From positions 162,879 to 226,878 of the forward strand of contig PBNZ01000030.1 in the NCBI GenBank assembly GCA_002723275.1: a stretch of DNA of 64,000 bases. Direction: 5' to 3'. The notes beneath the pieces are model-generated. The model searched no databases. It was not told the DNA's origin and was given only the letters and a program-made list of their open reading frames with translations. How positions within the stretch are numbered: position 1 is the stretch's first letter; the number at the start of each line of letters is the position of its first letter. This DNA comes from Planctomycetaceae bacterium (GTDB lineage: Bacteria; Planctomycetota; Planctomycetia; Pirellulales; Pirellulaceae). This document shows, piece by piece, positions 45,212 to 54,416 of the stretch. A program made the translations under genes and the position numbers.

Positions 45212-45697
45212 ATGCCCCCCCGCTCTTCGGCTACCCTATGGTTCTTTCTGGGTCTCATCTCTTTTGCCAGTGGCTGCACTAGCCTGACTCCTTCCAAATC
45301 ACTTTCCGGCTTTTGGGATGATGAAACGGCGGAGGCAGAAGTTGACTTGAGCCCTGGACCTCATTGTTGGGTTGAAATACGACCGCTTTCCGGGGAATCG
45401 GAACGAGTTCAATTGGCGGTTGTCCCCGACATGCGGATGGCACAGGTCATCGAACAAAGTAACGTTAGCTACCGGCATATGGATGCCTACATTCTGAGAG
45501 GTTCCCCTGACAATCCAAGTCAGCAAGTGAAATTAGAGATTCGCTTTGATCGCGATTCGGGAAAAGTCAAGTGGGATACCGATTATGCGATTCATCCCAA
45601 TGATCGCGTGATCATTAAAGAAGAAGCCTTCACGGTGTTGGATGAGGCTTACAACTCGCTGTTGGGACCCGTCTTGGGCCGTATTGGAAAAGACTAG
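45212..45697 (+). CDS. Hypothetical lipoprotein
   Basis: A 161-residue exported protein with AGGAG 9 bases before ATG 45212. The signal peptide ends in a lipobox (ISFASGC, C about 24). The mature part is short and beta-rich, with IHPNDRVIIKEEAF near its end, a phrase recalling SLBB/polysaccharide-export proteins but too short to claim. It lies 103 bp after the diguanylate cyclase gene on the same strand and may be cotranscribed. Its stop is 3 bp from the convergent ABC permease stop. Confidence 0.75.
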   Translation: MPPRSSATLWFFLGLISFASGCTSLTPSKSLSGFWDDETAEAEVDLSPGPHCWVEIRPLSGESERVQLAVVPDMRMAQVIEQSNVSYRHMDAYILRGSPDNPSQQVKLEIRFDRDSGKVKWDTDYAIHPNDRVIIKEEAFTVLDEAYNSLLGPVLGRIGKD

Positions 45698-45700
45698 AAG

Positions 45701-47353
45701 CTAGTTTTGAGCCACGCGCCAACGTGTGCGGAACAGCCAAAGCATGCCGCTTAAGAGGAAGCCGTTCAGCAGAACGGCTGACCCCATGTAGGTTGCCCAC
45801 ATATTCCAACTCGGAGGGAAGTATCTGAGCGACTCCGGTTGTCGATCAAGGTCTGCGAACTCGTCGACCTCCAGCGGTACAGAAAATGCAGCGGCGAACG
45901 GGCTTGTTACCGCCATGCGCTGAATGTCATTGGGAGCGCTTGCGACGGCATTCGTCTGAAACGTCTTGATGAAGACCGTCACCGCGAGCGGTGCACAAAA
46001 CAATAGAATGATCAGAACATAGGTCGTCATCAGGCTGATCGACGTTTTCTGAAAGAGGACGGAGCAAAAAAGAGCAATCATGCCCGTTGTCAGGCACGTC
46101 ATCAAAATGATTAGCAAGAAGGCTCCCACCGAGGTCAGGTTTTGCCAGTAATAGGTCACCATCATACACGCCAGCATCAGTGGCCAAACGAGAAACAGCG
46201 TAAGGACGCTCGATACACGTAAGCCAGCAACCAATTTTCCGAAGAGAATTTGCCAGGGCGTGATGGTCGTGGTCAACAATAAATCTAGAGTCTGGCGTTC
46301 TCGTTCGCTCGTGATGCTACCCGCGGAAAATACGGGACCTACCAGCATGTTGAAAATCAGCACGTAAGAGATGTACCAGGCAGCCTGGTCCGGGTACATG
46401 AACAAACAGGCTGCCATGATTGGGATCGCCAGAAACATACTGATCTGAATGACCAACCGCAGCATCAGCGTGCCTTGGCTGAAAATCTCGCTGTGAATCT
46501 CTTTGTCGTAGACGGGGTTGGCGCCGTCTCGCATCAAATCGTTACGCTTCGGTGGAGCAAATAGTCGATCCGGGAACTGATCTCGCTGAATGACAAGGCC
46601 CACCACATTCTCTGCTTCGTCATCCAGATCGACGACCTCTTTGCCTTCACTGCCAACGTCGGGTGGATGAAGAAGTCTCGATGATGTGTTCAGAAACAAT
46701 GCCACACAGATCGCCGCCGCGATGCCCGGAAGCACGGTGATCGTTAGCAGGAGACGCACTTCGCCTTGCCCCTCAAAGCTGGTCCATACCAATACTCCCA
46801 GCAAGGCCAAGGGAAGAATCAGCAAGTAGGAGGCAACGAGCGAAGAAGACGTGCGGTGGAAATAGCTGCTGCACGCGATGCTAATCATGCCGAAGGTGAT
46901 GACCGACAGGAAAAGTCCCAAATAGGCCGCCAGGACCTCATAAAACGAAACACCGCCCAGCGGCAAACAGAGCATGACGATTGGCAAGGAAGCGCAGATC
47001 AGTAAGCCCAGGTGAGCCAAGGATGAGAGCAGTTTTCCCAGAGTAATGGCGGCCGGTCGCAACGGGCTGGCCAGCAGCATCTCGTAGGTTTTTCTCTCTT
47101 TTTCACCGGTGATGGCGGCCGCGGCGAAACTTGGTGCCATGAGCGACGCCAGGATGTATTGGCCGAGGAATACAATGTTCACAAGGCCTCGCGCTTGATC
47201 GGCGTTCGCTTCCAATCGAGATTGCGTAGGCCACGCGTAATAGACAACCGCTCCTAACAAGGCTTGATAGATCAAGAGCAGGATGAAGGCACGCTTCATC
47301 CGCAAGTTGACAAGCAACTCACGTTGGAGGACTGGGTTCTCGAACAGGTACAT
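45701..47353 (-). CDS. ABC-2 type permease with two fused membrane modules
   Basis: A 550-residue polytopic protein made of two homologous halves. The first (about 1-230) carries AAAITGEKERKTYEMLLASPL and five to six helices; the second (about 265-550) carries AGSITSERERQTLDLLLTTT and another six. The pair of ITxExERxTxxxLL motifs marks the two ABC-2 modules. A hydrophilic linker separates them. No ATPase is adjacent; the only free-standing ABC ATPase in the window without its own permease is at 14701. Substrate unknown. Confidence 0.88.
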   Translation of the reverse strand: MYLFENPVLQRELLVNLRMKRAFILLLIYQALLGAVVYYAWPTQSRLEANADQARGLVNIVFLGQYILASLMAPSFAAAAITGEKERKTYEMLLASPLRPAAITLGKLLSSLAHLGLLICASLPIVMLCLPLGGVSFYEVLAAYLGLFLSVITFGMISIACSSYFHRTSSSLVASYLLILPLALLGVLVWTSFEGQGEVRLLLTITVLPGIAAAICVALFLNTSSRLLHPPDVGSEGKEVVDLDDEAENVVGLVIQRDQFPDRLFAPPKRNDLMRDGANPVYDKEIHSEIFSQGTLMLRLVIQISMFLAIPIMAACLFMYPDQAAWYISYVLIFNMLVGPVFSAGSITSERERQTLDLLLTTTITPWQILFGKLVAGLRVSSVLTLFLVWPLMLACMMVTYYWQNLTSVGAFLLIILMTCLTTGMIALFCSVLFQKTSISLMTTYVLIILLFCAPLAVTVFIKTFQTNAVASAPNDIQRMAVTSPFAAAFSVPLEVDEFADLDRQPESLRYFPPSWNMWATYMGSAVLLNGFLLSGMLWLFRTRWRVAQN

Positions 47354-47484
47354 CAGTTTGTTTGATGATCCTCTTGCACCGAAGAGCGACAGAGGAGATC
47401 AGTGACCCTCGCTAAATGAAATCGACCGTCTTCAGGTTTTCGAGGAGTGACGACAAGTGGACCTGAGGAGTTCCTCTGGCAAGC

Positions 47485-48699
47485 TTAATACTCTCGTGGT
47501 GTGATTCGACCCTGCACCCGTGAGGGAAGCCCCACGATTCGCAGGAATCCCTCGGCGTCCGTCTGGTTGTAGGATCCACCACCTTCCATGGTCGCGATTC
47601 CTTCATCATACAGGCTGTTGGGACTTGATCGTCCATCAACAAGGATGTTGCCCTTGTACAGCTTTAAACGAACCTGACCGCTGGCCGGCTTGATTCCCTC
47701 ACGAATCATCGCGAACAATGCGTCCATTTTGGGCGTGTACCACAGTCCGTAATAAACAGCCTCTGCGACCTCCGGAGCAAGTCGATCTCGAAGATGAATG
47801 AGATCGCGGTCCACGGTTAGTTGTTCCAGAACCAACAACGCATCGTACAAAATCGTCATTCCAGGGGCTTCGTAGACGCCTCGACTTTTCATGCCCACAA
47901 AGCGGTTTTCGACCATGTCGATCCGACCCACGCCATTTCGTCCACCAATTTCATTCAGCTGCAAAACAACTTCGAGTGGGCTGCAGGCTTTCCCGTTGAC
48001 GGCCACGGGGACGCCCGATTCAAAATCAACGGTAACGGTTTCAGCCTCTTCAGGGGCGTCCTGTGGCGAGACGGTCATGCCAAAATCGACGATCTCGACT
48101 CCGTTAACATCGAGATCCTCGAGCTTGCCGGCTTCGTAGCTGATGTGCAGGCAATTCTCATCGCTACTGTAGGGTTTGGCGGTCGAAGCTTTGACCGGGA
48201 TGTTCTTTTCGGCACAGTAGTCGATCATCTCGGTACGTCCCGGAAAAGCATTGCGAAACTTTTCGATACGCCAGGGAGCGATCACCTGGACATTCGGATC
48301 CAACGCCTCTGCCGCGAGCTGGAAGCGACATTGGTCGTTGCCCTTACCGGTTGCTCCATGAGCGTATGCGTCTGCTCCGACTTCTCGGGCAACTTGGAGG
48401 CATACCTTGGAAATTAGTGGTCGAGCGATGGAGGTGCCAAGCAGGTAGATCGACTCGTACTTGGCCTGCCATTGAAGAACTGGAAAAGCGAAGTCGCGAC
48501 ATAGTTCTTCTTGGGCATCGATGATCTGAGCACTGGCCGCGCCACAATCTTTGGCCTTTTGAAGGATCGCCTCTCGATCCTCACAGGGTTGCCCTAGATC
48601 AACATAGACGGCGTGAACTTCATAACCCTCGTCCTGAAGCCATCCCAAAATGACAGACGTATCGAGTCCCCCGGAATAAGCCAGTACACAACTCGGCAT
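47485..48699 (-). CDS. argG: Argininosuccinate synthase
   Basis: A 404-residue enzyme joining citrulline and aspartate with ATP in arginine synthesis. The ATP PP-motif is AYSGGLDTSV (residues 8-17). The family segments GKGNDQCRFQ, WRIEKFRNAFPGR and GGRNGVGRIDMVENRFVGMKSRG (quoted as a region marker) are intact. The length matches the family. It stands alone; argH is not in the window. Confidence 0.97.
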   Translation of the reverse strand: MPSCVLAYSGGLDTSVILGWLQDEGYEVHAVYVDLGQPCEDREAILQKAKDCGAASAQIIDAQEELCRDFAFPVLQWQAKYESIYLLGTSIARPLISKVCLQVAREVGADAYAHGATGKGNDQCRFQLAAEALDPNVQVIAPWRIEKFRNAFPGRTEMIDYCAEKNIPVKASTAKPYSSDENCLHISYEAGKLEDLDVNGVEIVDFGMTVSPQDAPEEAETVTVDFESGVPVAVNGKACSPLEVVLQLNEIGGRNGVGRIDMVENRFVGMKSRGVYEAPGMTILYDALLVLEQLTVDRDLIHLRDRLAPEVAEAVYYGLWYTPKMDALFAMIREGIKPASGQVRLKLYKGNILVDGRSSPNSLYDEGIATMEGGGSYNQTDAEGFLRIVGLPSRVQGRITPREY

Positions 48700-48903
48700 G
48701 ATCGTAGCCCTTTTTAGACCTCAGCCGTTGGCCGAGCGTCCCGTGATTTGTTCAAGGAAGTTTCGAATCCGCCCATTTTGCGACGACTTGCCCTCACTCG
48801 CAAGGGTTGTTCGCCCGCATCGGTGCCGCCGATCAGGATAAACAGTTGTTGAGGGCGATACCTGGGCGTTTCCGCCTGCGACCAAAACCGCTACTCTAAA
48901 GGG

Positions 48904-49668
48904 ATGAATCAGGAACAATTGAGCGAGATGTGCCGTCAATTTATCGCGGGCGAAATTGAAACTCGTCAGTTTCTTTCTCAGTGCCTGGCAACCGCCACGG
49001 CAGCCTCGGATGATGCCACAATCGATGTTCAGCGGCTCGATCGTTGCGGCTTTCCGGAGGTCGTTTATGGTGAAGGCAAATCGCTCGAAACCATCGTTGC
49101 TGCTATCGAAGCCCTACAGGGACGCCAGCAAAAGGTGCTCGTGACCCGAGTTGCTCCCGAGCAAGCTGCAGCCATTCAAGCCAAATTCAGCAGTGCGACC
49201 TACAATCAATCGGGCCGCACACTCCGTGTTGACCCGGAAGGCATCAACGAAGCTCGGGTTGGCCGGGTTGCTCTGATTACCGCCGGTTCCACCGATCGAG
49301 ATGTGGCTGAAGAGGCCCGAGATACCTTGGACTGGATGGGAGTTGAGGTTGTCCTGCTCTCAGACGTCGGAGTTGCCGGGCCACATCGACTTGCTGTGCA
49401 TTGGGAAAAGCTACAAGAGATCGATGCGGCTGTTGTTGTGGCAGGGATGGAGGGAGCCCTGCCCAGCGTGGTCGGAGGTTACGTCGCGTGTCCTGTCGTT
49501 GCCGTGCCGACCAGTGTTGGTTATGGGGCAAGCTTCGGCGGTGTTGCCGCGTTGCTTGGCATGCTGAATAGCTGCTCTTCCAACGTGACGGTGGTGAATA
49601 TTGATGCCGGATTCAAGGGCGGCTACGTGGCGGGTCTGATCGCGCGGCGAACCCACGCTTCCGATTGA
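48904..49668 (+). CDS. larB: LarB, pyridinium-3,5-biscarboxylic acid mononucleotide synthase
   Basis: A 254-residue protein related to PurE. LarB carboxylates and hydrolyses nicotinic acid adenine dinucleotide to start synthesis of the nickel-pincer nucleotide cofactor. Family features are the N-terminal helical part, CGFPEVVYGEGK and a PurE-like Rossmann core with AGSTDRDVAEEA and DVGVAGPHRL. A conserved end follows: GMEGALPSVVGG, PVVAVPTSVGYG and the FGGVAALLGMLNSC segment. larC, larE and larA are not in the window, so the pathway cannot be confirmed here. ribF begins 7 bp downstream, so the two are probably cotranscribed. Confidence 0.93.
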   Translation: MNQEQLSEMCRQFIAGEIETRQFLSQCLATATAASDDATIDVQRLDRCGFPEVVYGEGKSLETIVAAIEALQGRQQKVLVTRVAPEQAAAIQAKFSSATYNQSGRTLRVDPEGINEARVGRVALITAGSTDRDVAEEARDTLDWMGVEVVLLSDVGVAGPHRLAVHWEKLQEIDAAVVVAGMEGALPSVVGGYVACPVVAVPTSVGYGASFGGVAALLGMLNSCSSNVTVVNIDAGFKGGYVAGLIARRTHASD

Positions 49669-49675
49669 CCTTTGG

Positions 49676-50620
49676 ATGGGATCCGATACTTTGCAATTGA
49701 TTAGAAAGATCTCGGACGTTTCGAGCACGCTCCAGTACGGAGCGGTCGCCATCGGAAACTTCGATGGGGTCCACCAAGGTCATGCGCACTTAATTCGAAA
49801 GCTGATTGAACATGCGCGACAAAATGACGGGGCTGCGGTCGTCTTTACATTCGATCCACACCCCGTGAGATTATTGCGGCCGGCATTGGCACCGGTGCCG
49901 TTGACCTGGACCGAACGAAAGGCTGAGTTGCTTGGCGAACTTGGTGTCGATGCGTTAATCGCGTATCCGACCGATGAGACGCTCCTGAGCCTCTCGCCGC
50001 AAGAATTTTTCTTGCAGATCATCTTGGAATCGCTGAGAGCGCGGGCCATCGTCGAAGGGCCCAACTTCTTCTTCGGGCGCGATCGAGTTGGAGACGTACA
50101 TCTGCTCGCCGAATTGTGCCAGCAACATTCGATCTCCATGGAAATTGTGCAGCCGGTTGAAGTCGAAGACCGGTATATCTCAAGCAGTCGGATTCGCGAT
50201 CTCATCGCCGCCGGTGATATGGCGCTCGCACGCGAGATGCTCACCCAACCCTATCGTATCCGAGGAATGGTGACCCACGGCGCGGCTCGGGGGGCCGGAC
50301 TAGGATTTCCTACCGCCAATGTCGATGCCGTTGATACACTATTGCCGGCCCCAGGCGTCTATGCTGGACGGGCCTACTCCGAAGGGGAAATCTGGCCAGC
50401 GGCCATTCATCTGGGGCCAAATCCCACCTTTGGCGAACAGGCGGTGAAGGTCGAAGTTCACCTGATTGGGTACGAAGGAACACTCTACGGCAAACCGCTT
50501 GAGGTTGACTTTCTCGAGCGGTTGCGGGAAATTCACTCCTTCGATGGAATCGATCAGCTCGTGGCCCAACTACGCGTGGATGTTTCCCAGGCAGCGGACG
50601 TTTGTCACAATTTTGAATAG
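49676..50620 (+). CDS. ribF: Bifunctional riboflavin kinase/FAD synthetase
   Basis: A 314-residue enzyme making FMN and then FAD. The N-terminal nucleotidyltransferase has GNFDGVHQGH and FTFDPHPVRLL; the ISSSRIRDLIAAGD segment closes this half. The C-terminal kinase domain has RGAGLGFPTAN and VKVEVHLIGYEG. It follows larB by 7 bp; both handle nucleotide-type cofactors, so co-regulation is plausible. No FMN riboswitch is seen upstream, which is expected inside an operon. Confidence 0.96.
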   Translation: MGSDTLQLIRKISDVSSTLQYGAVAIGNFDGVHQGHAHLIRKLIEHARQNDGAAVVFTFDPHPVRLLRPALAPVPLTWTERKAELLGELGVDALIAYPTDETLLSLSPQEFFLQIILESLRARAIVEGPNFFFGRDRVGDVHLLAELCQQHSISMEIVQPVEVEDRYISSSRIRDLIAAGDMALAREMLTQPYRIRGMVTHGAARGAGLGFPTANVDAVDTLLPAPGVYAGRAYSEGEIWPAAIHLGPNPTFGEQAVKVEVHLIGYEGTLYGKPLEVDFLERLREIHSFDGIDQLVAQLRVDVSQAADVCHNFE

Positions 50621-50734
50621 TTCGCCCGCTTGAGCTAACGGATTTCAGTCAGGATTTTCAATAGCGATGCACTCGGTTGCCCTGGGATGTGGCACACTGA
50701 ACGCGATCATTCGTGAGACAATGAGGTGATCTAA

Positions 50735-51715
50735 ATGTCGGTTGATTGGTCAGCTTTCGTCGAAGTCATCAAAGCACATCAGAAATTTGTATTGACCAGT
50801 CACATTCGTCCGGACTGCGATGCGTTGGGCAGTGAATTGGGAATGGCCGGGGTGTTGGAAGCTCTGGGTAAGGATGTCGTGATCGTAAACGGGCATTCGA
50901 CTCCACCGAACTTGGCCTTCATTGATCCAACCCAGCGAATTCGCACTATTGGTGAAGATATCCAGCTCGCAGATCTAGAAGATCGAGAAGTATTAATGGT
51001 CTTGGACACCAGTGCATGGGCTCAACTCGGTCCCATGGGCGACGTGCTCAAAGCGACATCGGCTAAGAAAATCATTCTTGATCATCACGTCAGCTCGGAC
51101 GATTTGGGGGCTGAGTCATTTAAAAATACTAAAGCGGAGGCAACGGGGCGACTGGTCTTAGAGGCAGCTGAGCAGCTGTCCGTCGAGCTAACCCCAGAAA
51201 TCGCAACGCCGTTGTTTGCTGCTGTGGCTACGGATACGGGTTGGTATCGATTTGCATCAGCGGGTAGCGGCACTTATCGACTGGCGGCGAAGCTCATTGA
51301 TGCTGGTGCGAGCCCCCCCGAGATTTATGGTGAGCTCTACGAGCAGGAGACGCTCGGCCGATGTCGATTGCGAGGAGTGATTCTCTCACGACTGGAAACT
51401 GAATTGGACGGTCGCCTAGTGCATACCTATGTCCTCAAGGAAGACTTCGACAAGTGTGGAGCAGTTCCGCAGGATACAGAAGACGCAATTAACCTCTCAT
51501 TGGCTATTTCGGGCACAAAATTTGCTTTCATCCTTGTCGAGCAGAAGACGGGTGGTTTCAAATTAAGCTTCCGTAGTCGCTGTGCCCTGGATTGTAGCAA
51601 GGTGGCCGAGCATTTCGGTGGGGGGGGCCATAAGGCTGCCGCCGGCGCCTTTATCGACGAACCCTTTAAAATTGCACAATCGGCGGTGCTTGTCCACGTT
51701 CGTTCACTGCTATAA
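50735..51715 (+). CDS. DHH/DHHA1 phosphoesterase, NrnA-like
   Basis: A 326-residue protein with the DHH-domain motifs SHIRPDCDALGSELGM, VLDTSAWAQL and DHHVSSDDL, and a DHHA1 domain ending in FGGGGHKAAAGAF. This is the pattern of NrnA (nanoRNase/pAp phosphatase) enzymes that degrade short oligoribonucleotides and 3'-phosphoadenosine 5'-phosphate. The manganese ligands in the N-terminal half appear intact. It lies 114 bp after ribF and 97 bp before the Rieske gene. Confidence 0.94.
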   Translation: MSVDWSAFVEVIKAHQKFVLTSHIRPDCDALGSELGMAGVLEALGKDVVIVNGHSTPPNLAFIDPTQRIRTIGEDIQLADLEDREVLMVLDTSAWAQLGPMGDVLKATSAKKIILDHHVSSDDLGAESFKNTKAEATGRLVLEAAEQLSVELTPEIATPLFAAVATDTGWYRFASAGSGTYRLAAKLIDAGASPPEIYGELYEQETLGRCRLRGVILSRLETELDGRLVHTYVLKEDFDKCGAVPQDTEDAINLSLAISGTKFAFILVEQKTGGFKLSFRSRCALDCSKVAEHFGGGGHKAAAGAFIDEPFKIAQSAVLVHVRSLL

Positions 51716-51812
51716 TTAACGAGTCGTAGCCATAACCTGGACGGTCAGAAACGATTTCGGCATTTGCCTGCCGATCGTAAGCTTTCTACCCAGCTTCAAG
51801 GAGTTAATGAGG

Positions 51813-52406
51813 ATGAGCGATTCTCAGACGTCCGGAAGTTCCGAAGCACCCCGAAGAAATTTTTTCGTGCGGGCATTCACCGCCGCTCTTGGCGCTTTCT
51901 TGGGGCTTGTACCGGCGATGTTCGGTTTGCTGTTCTTCTTTGACCCACTTTTGCGAAAAAGAAAAAAGGGATCTGCTGGGGCGGCGGCTGGCGAGAAAAA
52001 AGATGCTGAAGGATTTACACGCCTGGATGTAAAGCTGGATACCTTGCCTAGCGACGGCACCCCGATGGCCTTTAAGGTCCGTGACGACAAGTACGATGCG
52101 TGGAATCTCTATAAGGACGTGGAAGTCGGCACGGTTTGGGTGCGACGCACAGCCGATGATGACGTCGTCGCATTCAGCACGATTTGCCCGCATCTCGGAT
52201 GTGCTGTCGACTTCCGCGCTGGTCGTCAAGATTTTTTCTGTCCATGCCACACCAGTGCCTTCGATCTAGAGGGCGAACGAATGAATGACATTCCGCCTCG
52301 AGGAATGGATCGACTCGCCACTAAAGTCAATGATCAGACCGGTATCTGGGTGAAGTACCAAACCTTTTTAGCGGGCAGAAAAGAACAAATTGCCACCGAT
52401 GAATAG
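51813..52406 (+). CDS. Rieske iron-sulfur protein of a cytochrome bc complex
   Basis: About 197 residues. One membrane anchor near the N terminus (AALGAFLGLVPAMFGLLFFF) is preceded by RRNFF, a Tat-like pattern often seen on Rieske proteins. The cluster motifs are CPHLGC and CPCHTSAF, with the extra cysteines of the respiratory type that form a disulphide. It moves electrons from quinol to a cytochrome c. Start ATG 51813 is used; ATG 51807 overlaps the GGAG site too closely. The cytochrome b gene overlaps its 3' end by 8 bp. Confidence 0.93.
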   Translation: MSDSQTSGSSEAPRRNFFVRAFTAALGAFLGLVPAMFGLLFFFDPLLRKRKKGSAGAAAGEKKDAEGFTRLDVKLDTLPSDGTPMAFKVRDDKYDAWNLYKDVEVGTVWVRRTADDDVVAFSTICPHLGCAVDFRAGRQDFFCPCHTSAFDLEGERMNDIPPRGMDRLATKVNDQTGIWVKYQTFLAGRKEQIATDE

Positions 52407-54345
52407 ATTGCTCGAATGGCTTGACGATCGAACCGGCTATCGCAACCTGCTCAATGAAACGCTTTATGAGCCGATCCCTGGCGGAGCTCGTTGGCGGTAC
52501 GTCTGGGGTAGCACGCTGGTTTTTACCTTCGTGATCCAGATGATCACCGGGATATGCTTGTGGGCTGCGTACAGTCCCAGCGTTCAGACGGCGTGGGAAA
52601 GTGTCTTCTACATACAGCATGAAATGTACCTCGGCAGCGTGGTGCGAGGGATGCATCATTATGCGGCTCAGGTCATGATCGTGCTGTTGGCATTACACTT
52701 GATGCAGGTCATTATCGATGGCGCTTATCGAGCTCCGCGCGAAATCAATTTTTGGCTCGGACTCATTCTGATGCAGATCATCCTCGGGCTTTCCCTGACG
52801 GGGTATTTGCTCCCTTGGGATCAGAAGGGCTACTATGCCACCCAGGTGACGACGAAGATCGTTGGGTCTGCCCCTGTTGTTGGCCAAGAACTGCAAAACT
52901 TGGTTCAGGGAGGAAGTGAGTACGGACACCATACACTGACCCGTTTCTTTGCCATGCACGCTGGTCTGCTACCGGCTTTGCTTATCTTTTTTCTGGTGGT
53001 CCACATCTACGTCTTTCGACGACATGGGATCACTGTCAAGAACCCAAACCGTGGGCCCAGTTCGGACTTTTGGCCAGATCAAGTTTTACGAGATTCAGTG
53101 GCCTGTCTCGGCGTACTGGCCGTTGTGATGGGACTCGCCATCTTTAAGGGTGCTGCCCTGAGTGGCCCGGCGGATCCGTCAGAAGCGTACTCGGCGGCTC
53201 GGCCCGAATGGTATTTCATGTTCCTGTTTCGATTTCTAAGATTCGAAATGGTGGAACATTTTGGCCAGGCTTTCGGGGCCATTTACGTGCCCGGTGCGGT
53301 CATGCTGTTGATTGCGTTGATGCCGATCATCGCACTGGTTCGCGGTGGGCACCGATTTAATGTGATTTTTGCCTGGTCTTTGATGGGTGTCATCGTTGGG
53401 CTAACAGTTTTGTCTTTGATAGAAGACGTTCGTGATGTTGAGCATCAGGCGGCTCTTGCCGAGGCAGATCGGGATGCCCTACGCGCTGTCGAGCTTGCCT
53501 CCGGTCCCAATCGGATTCCCATCGAAGGTGCTGGAAAGCTTTTACGAGAGGATCCCTTCACGCAAGGACCTAGAATCTTCGCAAAACATTGTGCCGCGTG
53601 CCATCGATATGACGGGCACAATGGCCGGGGCAGGATGGTGATGACTGCCGATGACGATACAGGGATCGAACGTCCGACTCTGCCGACTGCGGCCGATCTC
53701 GGCAATTTTGGCGATCGTCAGTGGTGGCGGAGGATCCTCACTGACTATCGTAATCTGATGCAGCCGCTCGAGAACGCCGGTTATGATGTGGAATCATCGA
53801 TCGAATACGGCATGATCTCTTGGTTCGAAGAAAGCGTGGAAGTCTTGACTGCCGAAGCGAATCAGGCAGATGTGGATGCAATGGTTGAATACCTGGTCGC
53901 TCAAAGCGGTCGGCCTGGTCTCGAACTCAATGCAGAATTAATGGAACGAGGTGAAGAGATTCTTTCAACAGGCTCGCTCACAGAAGGTGAAATTTCGACG
54001 TGCGATGATTGTCACTCCGAAATAGGGGGAGAATTTGAGTTAGGAACTGATAATGTCGGGATTCCAGAACTCAATGGCTATGCCTCCTACACTTGGCTCA
54101 AGGCCTTCATTGATAATCCGGGAACTGAACAGTTCTATGGAGAAAACAACTGCATGCCGGCCTTTGCCGATAAACTGTCGTCCTCCGATATGGATCTGCT
54201 CGTGCGTTGGATGATTGGTGATTATGCAGCCACCGAAGTCAAGCCGTACAATTCAAAAGTCGAGTTGTTGCAGATAGAGATCGATGATTCCTCGGGCAAC
54301 GAAGTGGCGAATGCTGACGAGCAACCCGCGGCAGACTCAGAGTGA
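52399..54345 (+). CDS. Cytochrome b fused to a two-haem cytochrome c domain
   Basis: A 648-residue subunit. Residues ~20-215 are the cytochrome b N-terminal four-helix core, with haem histidines in GMHHYAAQVMIVLLALH and AMHAGLLPALLIFFLVVH. Helices ~235-345 form the C-terminal part with the Qo-site PEWY (RPEWYFMF). Residues ~365-620 are soluble and hold two c-type haem motifs, CAACH (398-402) and CDDCH (535-539). With the Rieske protein it would form a bc-type quinol oxidoreductase lacking a separate cytochrome c1. ATG 52399 is used; a TTG three codons earlier is less likely. Confidence 0.94.
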   Translation: MNRLLEWLDDRTGYRNLLNETLYEPIPGGARWRYVWGSTLVFTFVIQMITGICLWAAYSPSVQTAWESVFYIQHEMYLGSVVRGMHHYAAQVMIVLLALHLMQVIIDGAYRAPREINFWLGLILMQIILGLSLTGYLLPWDQKGYYATQVTTKIVGSAPVVGQELQNLVQGGSEYGHHTLTRFFAMHAGLLPALLIFFLVVHIYVFRRHGITVKNPNRGPSSDFWPDQVLRDSVACLGVLAVVMGLAIFKGAALSGPADPSEAYSAARPEWYFMFLFRFLRFEMVEHFGQAFGAIYVPGAVMLLIALMPIIALVRGGHRFNVIFAWSLMGVIVGLTVLSLIEDVRDVEHQAALAEADRDALRAVELASGPNRIPIEGAGKLLREDPFTQGPRIFAKHCAACHRYDGHNGRGRMVMTADDDTGIERPTLPTAADLGNFGDRQWWRRILTDYRNLMQPLENAGYDVESSIEYGMISWFEESVEVLTAEANQADVDAMVEYLVAQSGRPGLELNAELMERGEEILSTGSLTEGEISTCDDCHSEIGGEFELGTDNVGIPELNGYASYTWLKAFIDNPGTEQFYGENNCMPAFADKLSSSDMDLLVRWMIGDYAATEVKPYNSKVELLQIEIDDSSGNEVANADEQPAADSE

Positions 54346-54416
54346 GTCGTGTTGAATCTGTCTGATGCTAGCGTGCGTGTCGTTCTCGTTATTATCGTTT
54401 CAGTTTAACGCGCAGA

